Translations under genes and position numbers: made by a program | Shown here: in pieces, positions 23,744 to 32,517 of the stretch | Position numbering within the stretch: position 1 is the stretch's first letter | How the letters are laid out: the number at the start of each line of letters is the position of its first letter | The notes under the pieces: generated by a model | Told to the model about the DNA's origin: nothing | Databases searched by the model: none | Seen by the model: the letters and a program-made list of their open reading frames with translations, nothing else | Source of the DNA: an uncultured Collinsella sp. | GTDB taxonomy: Bacteria; Actinomycetota; Coriobacteriia; Coriobacteriales; Coriobacteriaceae | Length of the DNA: 57,710 bases | NCBI GenBank assembly: GCA_900544465.1 | Contig: UQVT01000001.1 | Location: 1 to 57,710, forward strand | Reading direction: 5' to 3'

Positions 23744-23775
23744 CCGCCCGTCTCATTTTTGAGGCGGGCGGTTAT
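23744..23775 (+). terminator. Hairpin after ppdK
   Basis: CCGCCCGTCTC pairs with GAGGCGGGCGG (one G-T pair) around a 6-base loop, 39 bp past the ppdK stop. The tail TTATCATGT is a weak U-tract, but no other terminator is near. Confidence 0.6.
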
Positions 23776-23817
23776 CATGTGCGGGTTTTGTCTTTTTGTC
23801 TGCGCGAAAAATTGTTC

Positions 23818-23845
23818 TTGCAGCAGAAACCCGCGCGTGTATACT
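23818..23845 (+). promoter_or_regulatory. Probable promoter of rplS
   Basis: TTGCAG (23818-23823) and TATACT (23840-23845) are spaced 16 bp apart, 70 bp upstream of the rplS start. An inverted repeat GTGCCG/CGGCAC (23867-23890) lies in the resulting leader and could be an autoregulatory site. Confidence 0.55.
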
Positions 23846-23914
23846 CGAATACGTTTGTTCAACTACGTGCCGGCCAAGGTGGTACGGCACCTCTAGAAGA
23901 GTAAGGAATTGCAC

Positions 23915-24256
23915 ATGGATTACATCCGCGCAATCGAGCGTCAGCAGATCCGCGAGGACATCCCGCAGGTCCGCGTCGCCGACAACGTCAAGGTTCACTA
24001 CCGCATTAAGGAAGGCGACCGCGAGCGCATCCAGGTCTTCCAGGGCGACGTCATCCGCATGGCCGGCGCCGGTGCCCGCGAGACCTTCACCGTCCGCAAG
24101 ATGTCCTTCGGTGTCGGTGTTGAGCGTACCTTCCCGCTTCACAGCCCCAAGATCGCCAAGCTCGAGGTCGTCCGTCATGGTCGCGTCCGTCGCGCCAAGC
24201 TGTACTACCTCCGCGACAAGGTGGGCAAGGCTGCTCGCATCCCCGAGAAGCGCTAA
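23915..24256 (+). CDS. rplS: 50S ribosomal protein L19
   Basis: Large-subunit protein of 113 residues at the subunit interface. [24 protein letters not shown] and [17 protein letters not shown] match L19 throughout. ATG at 23915 lies 7 bases after AAGGA. A short leader with an inverted repeat precedes it and a strong terminator follows, so it is a single-gene transcript here. In many genomes it directly follows trmD. Confidence 0.97.
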   Translation: MDYIRAIERQQIREDIPQVRVADNVKVHYRIKEGDRERIQVFQGDVIRMAGAGARETFTVRKMSFGVGVERTFPLHSPKIAKLEVVRHGRVRRAKLYYLRDKVGKAARIPEKR

Positions 24257-24290
24257 GAAGATCGCAGCGTCTGTCCACTCGTTTGGACGT

Positions 24291-24321
24291 AAGGGTCACC
24301 TTCGGGTGGCCCTTCTTTTTA
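24291..24321 (+). terminator. Rho-independent terminator of rplS
   Basis: AAGGGTCACC pairs with GGTGGCCCTT (one G-T pair) around a TTCG tetraloop, followed by CTTTTTAT. Confidence 0.9.
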
Positions 24322-24349
24322 TCTGATTTGCATGCAAGGAGGGCCTGGT

Positions 24350-25138
24350 ATGGCCAACATGACGAGCTCGGTTTCGGCATCGCAGGTTGCCGGCGAGCTG
24401 GCGAGCGCCACGTTTGAGGAGATTCCCACCCTCGTGGAGCATTATCGCGAGGATCCGCGCCAGCAGGTGATCAAGGCTTGCGAGCGTGCCCTCAAACGCC
24501 ATGCCAAAGAGCTTGCCGAGCGCGAGCGCGTCAACGGCATGTATGAGCTTATGCACGAGCTTGGCGGCGATGGGGTGGTCGTTGGTGTCGACGAGGTGGG
24601 CCGTGGCTCGGTAGCGGGTCCTTTGACGGTGTGCGCCGTGTGCCTTCCCATGGAGCCGCGCGTCTGGGGTATCAACGATTCCAAAAAGCTCACGCCGGCG
24701 CGCCGCGAGCTGCTCTCGGTGAAGATTGCCGAGGTCGCGACGGCGATCGGTTTTTGCCATATCGCGCCGAAGGATATCGATGAGATGGGTATGGCCCGCG
24801 CCATCCGCGCTGCCGTCGCGGGCGCCGTGGCCGATACGGGGCTCGAGCCCGATTGCGTCCTCATGGACGGCAACCCCCTGGGCGCCGTTCCCAACGAGCG
24901 CGATGTGGTGAAGGGCGATGCCAAGATCGCCTGCATCGCCGCGGCGTCCATCATGGCCAAGGTCACGCGTGACGAGATGATGGTCGAGTACGACGCCGAG
25001 TACCCCGAGTACCATCTGGCCGAGTCGAAGGGCTATGCAAGCCCCGAGCATATCGAGGCCATTCGCAAACATGGACTTTGTCCGCTGCATCGCGTGAGCT
25101 TTTGCGGAAACTTTCTGCAGACTGAGCGCCTTTTCTAG
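24350..25138 (+). CDS. rnhB: Ribonuclease HII
   Basis: Removes RNA from RNA-DNA hybrids, including single ribonucleotides. The catalytic site shows GVDEVGRGSVAGP (Asp81, Glu82) and LMDGNPL (Asp173), with a further acidic residue after KVTRDEMM. It has 262 residues. The first 70 are a helical N-terminal extension, also found in Bacillus-type RNase HII. ATG at 24350 lies 7 bases after AAGGAGG. The rplS-rnhB neighbourhood is widely conserved. Confidence 0.95.
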   Translation: MANMTSSVSASQVAGELASATFEEIPTLVEHYREDPRQQVIKACERALKRHAKELAERERVNGMYELMHELGGDGVVVGVDEVGRGSVAGPLTVCAVCLPMEPRVWGINDSKKLTPARRELLSVKIAEVATAIGFCHIAPKDIDEMGMARAIRAAVAGAVADTGLEPDCVLMDGNPLGAVPNERDVVKGDAKIACIAAASIMAKVTRDEMMVEYDAEYPEYHLAESKGYASPEHIEAIRKHGLCPLHRVSFCGNFLQTERLF

Positions 25139-25187
25139 GTCAATTGTGGAGACAGGGACTTCTGGAGTTTTGTAAACCAGCTGGTAG

Positions 25188-25230
25188 CGGGCCGTATGCA
25201 ACACCATTGCTGCGTACGGCCCGTTTTTTG
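25188..25230 (+). terminator. Rho-independent terminator of rnhB
   Basis: A 13-bp stem (CGGGCCGTATGCA with TGCGTACGGCCCG) and a 10-base loop are followed by six T residues. Confidence 0.9.
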
Positions 25231-25236
25231 ACAGCA

Positions 25237-25256
25237 TTTGGTCAGCTTTTGGTTTG
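25237..25256 (+). promoter_or_regulatory. Shared 20-bp element upstream of the yraN-comM-dprA operon
   Basis: TTTGGTCAGCTTTTGGTTTG ends 71 bp before the yraN start codon. The same 20-mer with one change (TTTGGTCGGCTTTTGGTTTG) ends 75 bp before comEA at 54577-54596. In both cases a GACAG(C/T)ATTT word lies just upstream. It is therefore probably a promoter or activator site of a competence regulon. Confidence 0.6.
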
Positions 25257-25327
25257 CTTCCGGTACTTACCCGCATGAAAGGTGCCCTCATCATCGGGGC
25301 AATGCAGTGTGCGGGAAAGGAGACCCC

Positions 25328-25813
25328 ATGAGTGCCGCAAGCAAAAAGAGCAAGACGCAGCAGCTCAAAGAGCGTTGGGAAAACGGCGAGCTCGACTGCG
25401 GAGCGATGACGCCCGAGTTTATCAAGGGACTCAGTCCTCGCGAGCTGGGCATGCTGGGCGAGCTGATCACCATCGACTACTTTAACGAGCGCGGCTACAC
25501 CTTGCTGGAGCAGGGTTATCGTTGCACCGAGGGCGAGGCCGACCTGGTACTGCTCGATGAGCTCGACGATGTCGTGGTGATGGCCGAGGTCAAGACGAGA
25601 CGCGTCGCCCTGGATTGCACCACGCGGGTCTTTCCCGAGGAGGCCGTGGACGCCCAAAAGCAACGCCGCTACCGCCGCATCGCAAGCTGCTATCTCATGG
25701 AGCATTATCCGCTCAAGGCGATTCGCTTCGATGCTGTGGGTGTCACCATCCGCGGCGGGCATATCGCCGAGATCGAGCACCAGTACAACGCGTTCGATTG
25801 GCAGGTGTCGTGA
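25328..25813 (+). CDS. yraN: UPF0102/YraN family nuclease-like protein
   Basis: 161 residues. After a basic N-terminal extension of about 35 residues comes the YraN core: LGMLGELITIDYFNERGYTL, then GEADLVLLDE and VVVMAEVKTRR, the D-ExK pattern of restriction-endonuclease-like folds. Its exact role is unsettled; the family often sits beside rnhB, comM and dprA, and a link to DNA uptake or recombination is proposed. Its stop overlaps the comM start by one base. Confidence 0.9.
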   Translation: MSAASKKSKTQQLKERWENGELDCGAMTPEFIKGLSPRELGMLGELITIDYFNERGYTLLEQGYRCTEGEADLVLLDELDDVVVMAEVKTRRVALDCTTRVFPEEAVDAQKQRRYRRIASCYLMEHYPLKAIRFDAVGVTIRGGHIAEIEHQYNAFDWQVS

Positions 25814-27336
25814 TGGCGTTCGAGACGTTTGCCGTTCACGCGGCCTGCATCCGCGGCGTCGAGGCGATTCACGTCACGGTCGAGGTCTCGCTTGCCGGTG
25901 GCGTTCCGGGCATCCAGATGCTCGGCATTCCGAGTATGGAGGTGATGGAGTCACGCGGTCGTATTCGCTGCGCGATGCGCTCCGCCGGGTTCGAGATCCC
26001 GCGCTCGGGCATTACCGTTAACCTGGCACCCGGCGATATCCGCAAGACCGGTAGCGGCTTTGACCTGCCCATCGCCATCGCGGTTCTAGCGGCCGATGAG
26101 CAGATTCCCCGTGACAACCTCGATCGCTGCCTTATCGCAGGTGAGCTTGGTCTGGACGGTACGGTGCTTCCCGTCAAGGGCGAGGTGGCGTTTCAGCTAT
26201 TGGCTCGCGACATGGGGCTGTCTTTTATCGCCGGCAGGTCCGACCAGCATGTGCCACTCGCGGGCGTGGATTGCGGCTTTATCGACCATCTGTCTCAGCT
26301 TGCTCACGGCATGGGCGATGCCGCACGGCACTACTTGGATTCCGAGGGTGTCGAGGCGACCTTTGAGCCCGAGCTCGACTATGCAGACGTGCTGGGGCAG
26401 GAGGTTGCCAAACGCGGCATGGCGCTTGCGGCGGCAGGAGAACTCGGCTTGCTCATGATCGGGTCCCCGGGATCGGGCAAGACGATGCTCGCACGCCGTA
26501 TGACCGGCATCCTGCCCGAGCTTTCCGTCGAGGACCAGCAGGAGGCACTGTGCATCCATTCGGTTTTGGGCGAGAACATTGATGGCTTGTTGGCGGGGCA
26601 CCGGCCCTTCCGCAGTCCCCATCACAGTATTTCGACCGCAGGCCTTATCGGCGGCGGGCGCCCGGTGCACCCGGGTGAAATCAGCCTTGCTCATGGCGGC
26701 GTGCTCTTTTTGGACGAGCTTGCCGAGTTTCCCACGGGTGTGCTGCAGACGCTCAGACAGCCTATCGAGCGCGGCTATGTGAGGATCGTACGCGTCGACG
26801 GGGCCTTTACCTTCCCGTCGCGCTTTCAGCTGCTGGCTGCGAGCAATCCCTGCCCCTGCGGCTTTTTGGGCGACCGTGAGGTGCCATGCCGCTGCTCGGC
26901 ATCGATGGTCGAGCGCTATCGGTCTAAACTGCGCGGTCCTTTGGCCGACCGTATCGACATGATGATCGATGTGACCCGTCCCGACCCCCAAGTGATTATC
27001 GAGGGTGCGGAGGGTATGTCGTCGGCCGAGTTACGTGACTACGTTGTGCGCGGTCGCGCTTTTCGCGCCTGGCGCGAATCCCGTATGGACGATGCGGATG
27101 CCGAGGCCGAGGATGACGAGACGCGGTCCATTGACGGCGTCGTTTCGACCTTTGAGCTCGATGATGCGGCGGAGAAGTGTGTGCTCGGTCTGTCCAAACG
27201 CACACATCTCACAGGGCGCGGCATCGTGCGCCTGGTTCGCATTGCGCGCACGATCGCAGATGTCGCCGAGAGCGAGCAAGTGACGCAGGACCACGTGCTC
27301 GAGGCGGCGATGTACCAGGGAAGGAGGGACCAATGA
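25813..27336 (+). CDS. comM: ComM / Mg-chelatase-like AAA+ helicase
   Basis: 507 residues. The N-terminal part (HVTVEVSLAGGVPGIQMLGIP) is the Lon-substrate-like ChlI domain. The AAA+ core has Walker A GSPGSGKT, Walker B VLFLDELAEF and the sensor PFRSPHHSIS, and the C-terminal Mg_chelatase domain ends with LEAAMYQGRR. ComM is a branch-migration helicase that helps integrate DNA taken up in natural transformation. ATG overlaps the yraN stop (TGATG) and its own stop overlaps dprA. Confidence 0.94.
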   Translation: MAFETFAVHAACIRGVEAIHVTVEVSLAGGVPGIQMLGIPSMEVMESRGRIRCAMRSAGFEIPRSGITVNLAPGDIRKTGSGFDLPIAIAVLAADEQIPRDNLDRCLIAGELGLDGTVLPVKGEVAFQLLARDMGLSFIAGRSDQHVPLAGVDCGFIDHLSQLAHGMGDAARHYLDSEGVEATFEPELDYADVLGQEVAKRGMALAAAGELGLLMIGSPGSGKTMLARRMTGILPELSVEDQQEALCIHSVLGENIDGLLAGHRPFRSPHHSISTAGLIGGGRPVHPGEISLAHGGVLFLDELAEFPTGVLQTLRQPIERGYVRIVRVDGAFTFPSRFQLLAASNPCPCGFLGDREVPCRCSASMVERYRSKLRGPLADRIDMMIDVTRPDPQVIIEGAEGMSSAELRDYVVRGRAFRAWRESRMDDADAEAEDDETRSIDGVVSTFELDDAAEKCVLGLSKRTHLTGRGIVRLVRIARTIADVAESEQVTQDHVLEAAMYQGRRDQ

Positions 27337-28268
27337 TGGCCGAGGGGACCTTCGAGCTGCATCCAGGTGACGCGTTGTATCCCGAGACCGTTTTGGAGCT
27401 TTCTGATGTACTCCAGACGCTCTATGTGCGCGGCAACCCCGAGGCGCTTTCGACGCCCGCGCTCTCCATCATCGGCGCGCGAAAGGCCTCGCCGTATGGT
27501 CTTGCCGTTGCAGAGCTTGCGGCAAAGGTGGCGGTCGAGGCGGGAGTGACGGTAGTTTCGGGCGGCGCGGTCGGTTGTGACCAGGCCTCGGGTTGGGCTG
27601 CGGTCAACGCCGGCGGCAAACACGTCGTGGTAATGGGGACGGGTGCCGACGTGGTCTACCCGCGTTCGAGCGCGGGGCTTATTACGCGCACGCTCGATAC
27701 GGGTGGCGCGGTCGTGTCGATCTCTCCGTGGGGCATGGGTCCGCGCAAGTTCGCCTTTCCGCGCCGCAATCGCGTAATCGCGGCCCTGTCGCAAGCCCTC
27801 TTTGTATCCGAGGCGGGTATGCCTTCTGGGACGTTTTCTACAGCCGAGGCTGCTATGGATTTGGGGCGCGAACTTCTTGCCGTGCCGGGGTCGATCCTAT
27901 CGCCCGAGTCGCGTGGCACGAATTACCTCATTGCGAACGGTGCCTGCTGCATCGTCGACGAGGAATCTATCGAGATGGCTATCTCACGCATCTACGGAAC
28001 CCTGCGCTACTCGCGCCCCGATGCTCCCGGCATTGCCGACTTGGATCCAACGCAGCAGACCGTGATGCATGCGCTCATCGCCTCTCCGCTCAAGGTCGAC
28101 GACATCGCGGCGCTCGTCTCGCTCGATGCTGTCGGCGTACTCAAACTCTTGGGTTCGCTTGAACTCGAGGGCCTTATCGAGCGCATGATGGATGGAAGGT
28201 ATGCGCCCTCCAAGTTTGCCCTTCACGCCCAGACACCCTTCGGTCACAATGGAAAACGTGTCAATTAG
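27333..28268 (+). CDS. dprA: DNA-processing protein DprA (Smf)
   Basis: 311 residues (ATG 27333 or 27336, behind GAAGGAGGG). It loads RecA onto incoming single-stranded DNA during transformation. The Rossmann-like core shows IIGARKASPYG, SGGAVGCDQAS, GTGADVVYPRSSAGL and VPGSILSPESRGTNYLI. A C-terminal winged helix (about 225-290) follows. The start overlaps the comM stop as ATGATGA. In Bacillus topA comes next; here trmFO follows directly. Confidence 0.95.
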   Translation: MMAEGTFELHPGDALYPETVLELSDVLQTLYVRGNPEALSTPALSIIGARKASPYGLAVAELAAKVAVEAGVTVVSGGAVGCDQASGWAAVNAGGKHVVVMGTGADVVYPRSSAGLITRTLDTGGAVVSISPWGMGPRKFAFPRRNRVIAALSQALFVSEAGMPSGTFSTAEAAMDLGRELLAVPGSILSPESRGTNYLIANGACCIVDEESIEMAISRIYGTLRYSRPDAPGIADLDPTQQTVMHALIASPLKVDDIAALVSLDAVGVLKLLGSLELEGLIERMMDGRYAPSKFALHAQTPFGHNGKRVN

Positions 28269-28282
28269 AAAGGTGTTTGCAG

Positions 28283-29620
28283 ATGCAGTTCGATCAGGTG
28301 ACAGTTATCGGTGGCGGTCTGGCGGGTTCGGAGTGCGCGATCCAGCTGGCAGATCGCGGGTTTGCCGTAAAGCTGTGCGAGATGCGCCCCCAGGTGAGCT
28401 CCCCGGCCCACCATACCGATCACCTGGCAGAGCTCGTCTGCTCCAATTCGTTTAAGTCGACCCGTCCGGATTCCGCGGCTGGTTTGCTGAAGGCCGAGCT
28501 TGAGCGCATGGGTTCAGTCCTGCTCGATTGCGCCCATCGCGCGGCTGTTCCCGCCGGTGGCGCCTTGGCGGTCGACCGCGTCAAGTTTTCCGAGCTTGTC
28601 GAGGCCGAGGTTGCCGCTCGTCCCAATATCGAGGTCGTGCACGGCGAGGTCACGCAGATTCCCGAGGGCCACGTGGTCATTGCCGCGGGCCCGCTGTGTT
28701 CACCGGCGCTGAGCGAAGAGGTCATGAAGCTCGTCGGCGGCGATGCCCTTGCGTTTTTCGATGCCGCGGCGCCGATCGTCGATGCCTCCACGCTCGATAT
28801 GGACGTGCTGTTCTCGCAGTCGCGCTACGAGGAGCAGGGGAGCGGCGACTATCTCAACGCTCCGCTCAATAAGGAGGAGTACGAGGCCTTTATCGAGGCG
28901 CTTACCACGGCCGACCGCGTGGTGCTCAAAGACTTTGAGGGCGGCGATCTGTTCCAGGCCTGCCAGCCTGCCGAGGAAGTTGCGCGCACCGGCAAGGACG
29001 CCATTCGCTTTGGCGCCATGAAGCCCGTCGGCCTCACCGACCCGCGTACCGGACGTCGCCCCTGGGCGGCGATTCAGCTGCGTGCCGAGAACAAGGAGAA
29101 GACCGCCTATAACCTGGTGGGCTTCCAGACCAACTTGACCTTTGGCGAGCAGAAGCGCGTCTTCCATATGGTGCCGGGCCTGGAGAACGCTGAGTTCTTC
29201 CGCTACGGTGTCATGCACCGCAATACCTTTGTCGACGCCCCGCATGTGCTCGATGGCACCTTTGCCGTGCCCGGTACCGGTGTGCGCCTGGCCGGTCAGA
29301 TCACCGGCACCGAGGGGTACATGGAAGCCGTGGCGACAGGTCTGCTCGCGGCGCTCAACACCTATGCAGAGGCTATCGGCGCCGATTCCGTCGAGTTGCC
29401 CCGCGTGGGCGCCCTGGGTGCGCTCGTGGGCTATGCGACCGATCCTGCCACCGTGGGCTATCAGCCCATGCATGTTAATTTTGGCCTGGTGCCGCCGCTC
29501 GAGGACGGTAAGCGCCGCAGCAAGCGCGACCGCTATCAGGTCTATGCGGACCGTGCGCTCGAGGCCCTCGATGCCTACTTGGCCACGCGTTCCGACTTGT
29601 TTGGAGGCGACCGGTCATAG
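28283..29620 (+). CDS. trmFO: Folate-dependent tRNA (uracil-54-C5)-methyltransferase TrmFO
   Basis: An FAD protein that forms ribothymidine at position 54 of tRNA from methylene-tetrahydrofolate. The dinucleotide-binding loop VIGGGLAGSECA is at the N-terminus, with LCEMRP, FKSTRPDSAAGLLKAE and GYMEAVATGLLAALN further on. It has 445 residues from ATG 28283 (GAAAGG, 7 bases upstream). The trmFO-xerC-type pair is typical of Firmicutes. The end of the gene holds the ribosome site and probable first codon of the recombinase. Confidence 0.95.
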   Translation: MQFDQVTVIGGGLAGSECAIQLADRGFAVKLCEMRPQVSSPAHHTDHLAELVCSNSFKSTRPDSAAGLLKAELERMGSVLLDCAHRAAVPAGGALAVDRVKFSELVEAEVAARPNIEVVHGEVTQIPEGHVVIAAGPLCSPALSEEVMKLVGGDALAFFDAAAPIVDASTLDMDVLFSQSRYEEQGSGDYLNAPLNKEEYEAFIEALTTADRVVLKDFEGGDLFQACQPAEEVARTGKDAIRFGAMKPVGLTDPRTGRRPWAAIQLRAENKEKTAYNLVGFQTNLTFGEQKRVFHMVPGLENAEFFRYGVMHRNTFVDAPHVLDGTFAVPGTGVRLAGQITGTEGYMEAVATGLLAALNTYAEAIGADSVELPRVGALGALVGYATDPATVGYQPMHVNFGLVPPLEDGKRRSKRDRYQVYADRALEALDAYLATRSDLFGGDRS

Positions 29621-30537
29621 CCTTTGACCTGTACGACACCGTCGACTCTTTTATCGCCTATATCGCACGCGTTGAGGGGCTTTCTCCCAACACGGTGACG
29701 GCCTATGGCTCGAGACTGGAGCGCTTTGCTGCCTGGTGCGAGCGCGAGGATATTGATGCTTTCGCTGCCGACGTGCGCACCATTCGTCGCTATCTTGCTG
29801 AGCTTTCGCGTGAGCAGGTGGCTCCCCGAACGCTTGCGGCGCACCTGTCGGCTATCCGATCTCTCTATCGCTGGATGGCTGCCGAGGGGATTGTCGAGGG
29901 CGATGCGGTCTCGGCGATCGCGTCGCCCAAGCTGCCGCGTGACCTGCCGGGCGTCCTTACGACCCAGCAGGTCGAGGCGCTGCTCAAGACGTCTGATACC
30001 TCAACACCCGCGGGACTGCGCGATGCGGCGATGCTCGAGTTGCTTTATGCCTCGGGTGCCCGCATCTCAGAGCTTGCGGCGCTCAATGTGGAATCCATCT
30101 CATGGTCCGAGCGCACGCTGCGCCTGTGGGGCAAGGGAAGCAAGGAGCGCATCGTTCCTCTGTATCGTCGTGCGCTCGATGTGACGCGTCTCTATATTGA
30201 AGAGGGGAGGCCGGAGTTGCTCGCTCGGGCAAAGCGCCGCGACCTCGCTACCGGGCCGCATCCGCTGCTTATATCGGCGCGCGGCAATCGCATGAGCGCC
30301 GCGATGCTCCGGCGGCGGTTCCATACGCTGGCGACGCTCGCCGGCATTCCGGCTGACATCGCCCCGCATGCGATGCGCCATACCTTTGCGACCGACTTGC
30401 TCGAGGGCGGTGCGGACCTGCGCTCGGTTCAAGAGCTGCTAGGTCATGCGAGCCTGTCCACGACGCAGATCTACACGCATCTCACACCCGATCGGCTTAA
30501 GCGGGCTGTGGCTCAAGCCCATCCCCGCGGCGAATAG
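29617..30537 (+). CDS. Tyrosine recombinase of the XerC/XerD type, probable non-standard start codon
   Basis: A site-specific recombinase for chromosome dimer resolution. The SAM-like DNA-binding domain (FIAYIARVEGLSPNTVTAYG) begins about 24 codons before the first standard start (GTG 29695), so translation must start upstream. No ATG, GTG or TTG exists in that frame for over 100 bp. ATA at 29617 lies 9 bases after GGAGG (29603-29607) and gives 306 residues, the normal length. Catalytic residues are clear: Arg in SGARISELAAL, Lys in GKGSKERIVPL, HAMRHTFAT, LLGHASLSTTQIYTH with the nucleophilic Tyr. The family is certain; the start is an inference. Confidence 0.9.
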   Translation: MAFDLYDTVDSFIAYIARVEGLSPNTVTAYGSRLERFAAWCEREDIDAFAADVRTIRRYLAELSREQVAPRTLAAHLSAIRSLYRWMAAEGIVEGDAVSAIASPKLPRDLPGVLTTQQVEALLKTSDTSTPAGLRDAAMLELLYASGARISELAALNVESISWSERTLRLWGKGSKERIVPLYRRALDVTRLYIEEGRPELLARAKRRDLATGPHPLLISARGNRMSAAMLRRRFHTLATLAGIPADIAPHAMRHTFATDLLEGGADLRSVQELLGHASLSTTQIYTHLTPDRLKRAVAQAHPRGE

Positions 30538-30586
30538 TGGCTGGGACGTCCCGCGCCGCACTCAGGTGTGTGGTTTTGATTGCGGG

Positions 30587-30615
30587 TTGGCAGGAAGAGG
30601 CATTCCTGCTATCAT
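30587..30615 (+). promoter_or_regulatory. Promoter of rpsB-tsf
   Basis: TTGGCA (30587-30592) and TATCAT (30610-30615) are separated by 17 bp. The transcript would carry a leader of about 135 bases before rpsB, long enough for the S2-type autoregulation known in other bacteria, though I see no defined structure. Confidence 0.65.
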
Positions 30616-30756
30616 TCATCGGGTTGCTTCACGGCAACATGTTTTTATCACGCACGCGCGGCTACTTCATACCGTGGTGCCCGGGCTTTGGTAGCACATG
30701 TCCGGGTTGGTTTTGGAGGATGACCCCGCGCGGAGGCAAACCACAGGAGGTTTAAC

Positions 30757-31485
30757 ATGGCTACCAAGATTAATATCCGCACCCTGCTCGAGGCCGGCTG
30801 CCACTTCGGTCACCAGACCCGTCGTTGGAACCCCAAGATGAAGCCGTTCATCTTCGGTGAGCGCAACGGCATCTACATCCTCGACCTCAAGCAGACCATC
30901 CTCGACGCCGACCAGGCCTACACCTTCGTCAAGAACGTCGCCAAGGGTGGCAACGTGCTGTTCGTCGGCACCAAGAAGCAGGCTCAGGAGGCCGTCAAGA
31001 ACGCTGCTGAGCGCGCCAACATGCCTTACATCAACCAGCGTTGGCTCGGCGGTATGCTGACCAACTTCGTCACCATCCGCTCCCGCATCAACCGCATGGA
31101 GGAGCTCGAGGCCATGGTCGAGGACGGCCGCATGGCTGTTCTGCCCAAGAAGGAGCAGGCTGTTCTCGGCAAGGAGCTCACCAAGCTCCAGACCAACCTC
31201 GGTGGCGCCCGCGACATGAAGGGTCTGCCCCAGGCTCTCTTCGTCATCGACACCAAGCGCGAGGAGAACGCCATCAAGGAGGCTCAGCGCCTGAACATCC
31301 CCGTCGTCGCTCTGATCGACACCAACTCCGATCCCGACGAGGTCGAGTACGGCATCCCCTGCAACGATGACGCTATCTCCGCTGTCACCCTTATGTGCGA
31401 GCTCATGGCTGACGCCTGCCTCGCTGGCTCCGGCAAGGAGCAGGTCTCCGAGGCCGAGATGGCCGCTGAGCCCAAGGCCGAGTAA
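30757..31485 (+). CDS. rpsB: 30S ribosomal protein S2
   Basis: 242 residues. [33 protein letters not shown] and [17 protein letters not shown] are S2 signatures. AGGAGG lies 6 bases before ATG. It is followed by tsf after 45 bp, as in nearly all bacteria, and a shared terminator follows tsf. Confidence 0.98.
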   Translation: MATKINIRTLLEAGCHFGHQTRRWNPKMKPFIFGERNGIYILDLKQTILDADQAYTFVKNVAKGGNVLFVGTKKQAQEAVKNAAERANMPYINQRWLGGMLTNFVTIRSRINRMEELEAMVEDGRMAVLPKKEQAVLGKELTKLQTNLGGARDMKGLPQALFVIDTKREENAIKEAQRLNIPVVALIDTNSDPDEVEYGIPCNDDAISAVTLMCELMADACLAGSGKEQVSEAEMAAEPKAE

Positions 31486-31530
31486 ATCAGTCTTAGTTAA
31501 TTCTTTTTCATCTCTTTGAAAGGAACCACA

Positions 31531-32400
31531 ATGGCCCAGATTACCGCCGCTATGGTCAAGCAGCTCCGCGAGATGACCGACTCCCCGATGATGGAGTGCA
31601 AGAAGGCTCTCGTCGAGGCTGACGGCGACATGGACGCCGCTGTCGACGTTCTGCGTAAGAACGGCCTTGCCAAGGCTGCCAAGAAGGCTGGCCGTGAGAC
31701 CAACGAGGGCGCTGTCGCCGCGTTCGTCTCCGAGGATGGCAAGACCGGCGCTCTGCTCGAGCTCTCCTGCGAGACCGACTTCGTTGGCTCTAACGCCAAG
31801 TTCACCGGCTTTGCTTCCAAGGTCGCTGAGGTTGTCGCTACCACCGAGCCTGCTGACGTCGACGCTCTGCTCGAGAAGCCGATGGGCGAGGAGACCGTTT
31901 CCTCCGAGCTCACCGAGATGATTCACATCATGGGCGAGAACATGAAGATCTCCCGCTTCGCTGCCCGCAAGGCTGAGAACGGCGCGCTCGCTTCTTACAT
32001 CCACATGGGTGGTAAGATCGGCGTCCTCGTCGAGTTCGCCTTCGAGAAGGCTGAGACCGCTCAGGCTGAATCCTTCAAGACCTTCGCTCACGACGTTGCC
32101 CTTCAGGTTGCCGCCGTCGCCCCGATCTGCGCTACCCGCGATCAGGTTCCGGCCGAGACCGTCGAGCACGAGAAGCAGATCTACATGGCTCAGGCTGCCG
32201 AGTCCGGCAAGCCCGAGGCTATTCAGGAGAAGATGGCTGTCGGCCGTCTGGAGAAGTTCTACAAGCAGTCCGTGCTCACCGAGCAGGAGTTCATCAAGGA
32301 CAGCTCCCTCACCATCAAGAAGTACGCTGAGCAGGTCTCCAAGGAGCTCAGCGACACCATTACCGTCGTTGCCTTTGACCGTCTGGTCCGTGGCGAGTAA
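31531..32400 (+). CDS. tsf: Elongation factor Ts
   Basis: Guanine nucleotide exchange factor for EF-Tu, 289 residues. The N-terminal UBA-like helix bundle shows LREMTDSPMMECKKAL, and TDFVGSN and HIMGENMKISRF lie in the core. ATG at 31531 follows GAAAGGA by 6 bases. Confidence 0.98.
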   Translation: MAQITAAMVKQLREMTDSPMMECKKALVEADGDMDAAVDVLRKNGLAKAAKKAGRETNEGAVAAFVSEDGKTGALLELSCETDFVGSNAKFTGFASKVAEVVATTEPADVDALLEKPMGEETVSSELTEMIHIMGENMKISRFAARKAENGALASYIHMGGKIGVLVEFAFEKAETAQAESFKTFAHDVALQVAAVAPICATRDQVPAETVEHEKQIYMAQAAESGKPEAIQEKMAVGRLEKFYKQSVLTEQEFIKDSSLTIKKYAEQVSKELSDTITVVAFDRLVRGE

Positions 32401-32423
32401 ATAAGCTTTTGTAGCTGGTAATG

Positions 32424-32459
32424 AGCAGGCTGTGGGTTTTACTCACAGCCTGCTTTTTC
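32424..32459 (+). terminator. Rho-independent terminator of rpsB-tsf
   Basis: AGCAGGCTGTG pairs with CACAGCCTGCT and is followed by TTTTTCA. A second small palindrome GGCTCT-TATC-AGAGCC lies at 32462-32477, just before a TATCAT hexamer that may serve pyrH. Confidence 0.9.
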
Positions 32460-32517
32460 ATGGCTCTTATCAGAGCCTTTGATATCATATTGAGAGTCTA
32501 ATTAAAGGAGGATCGCT

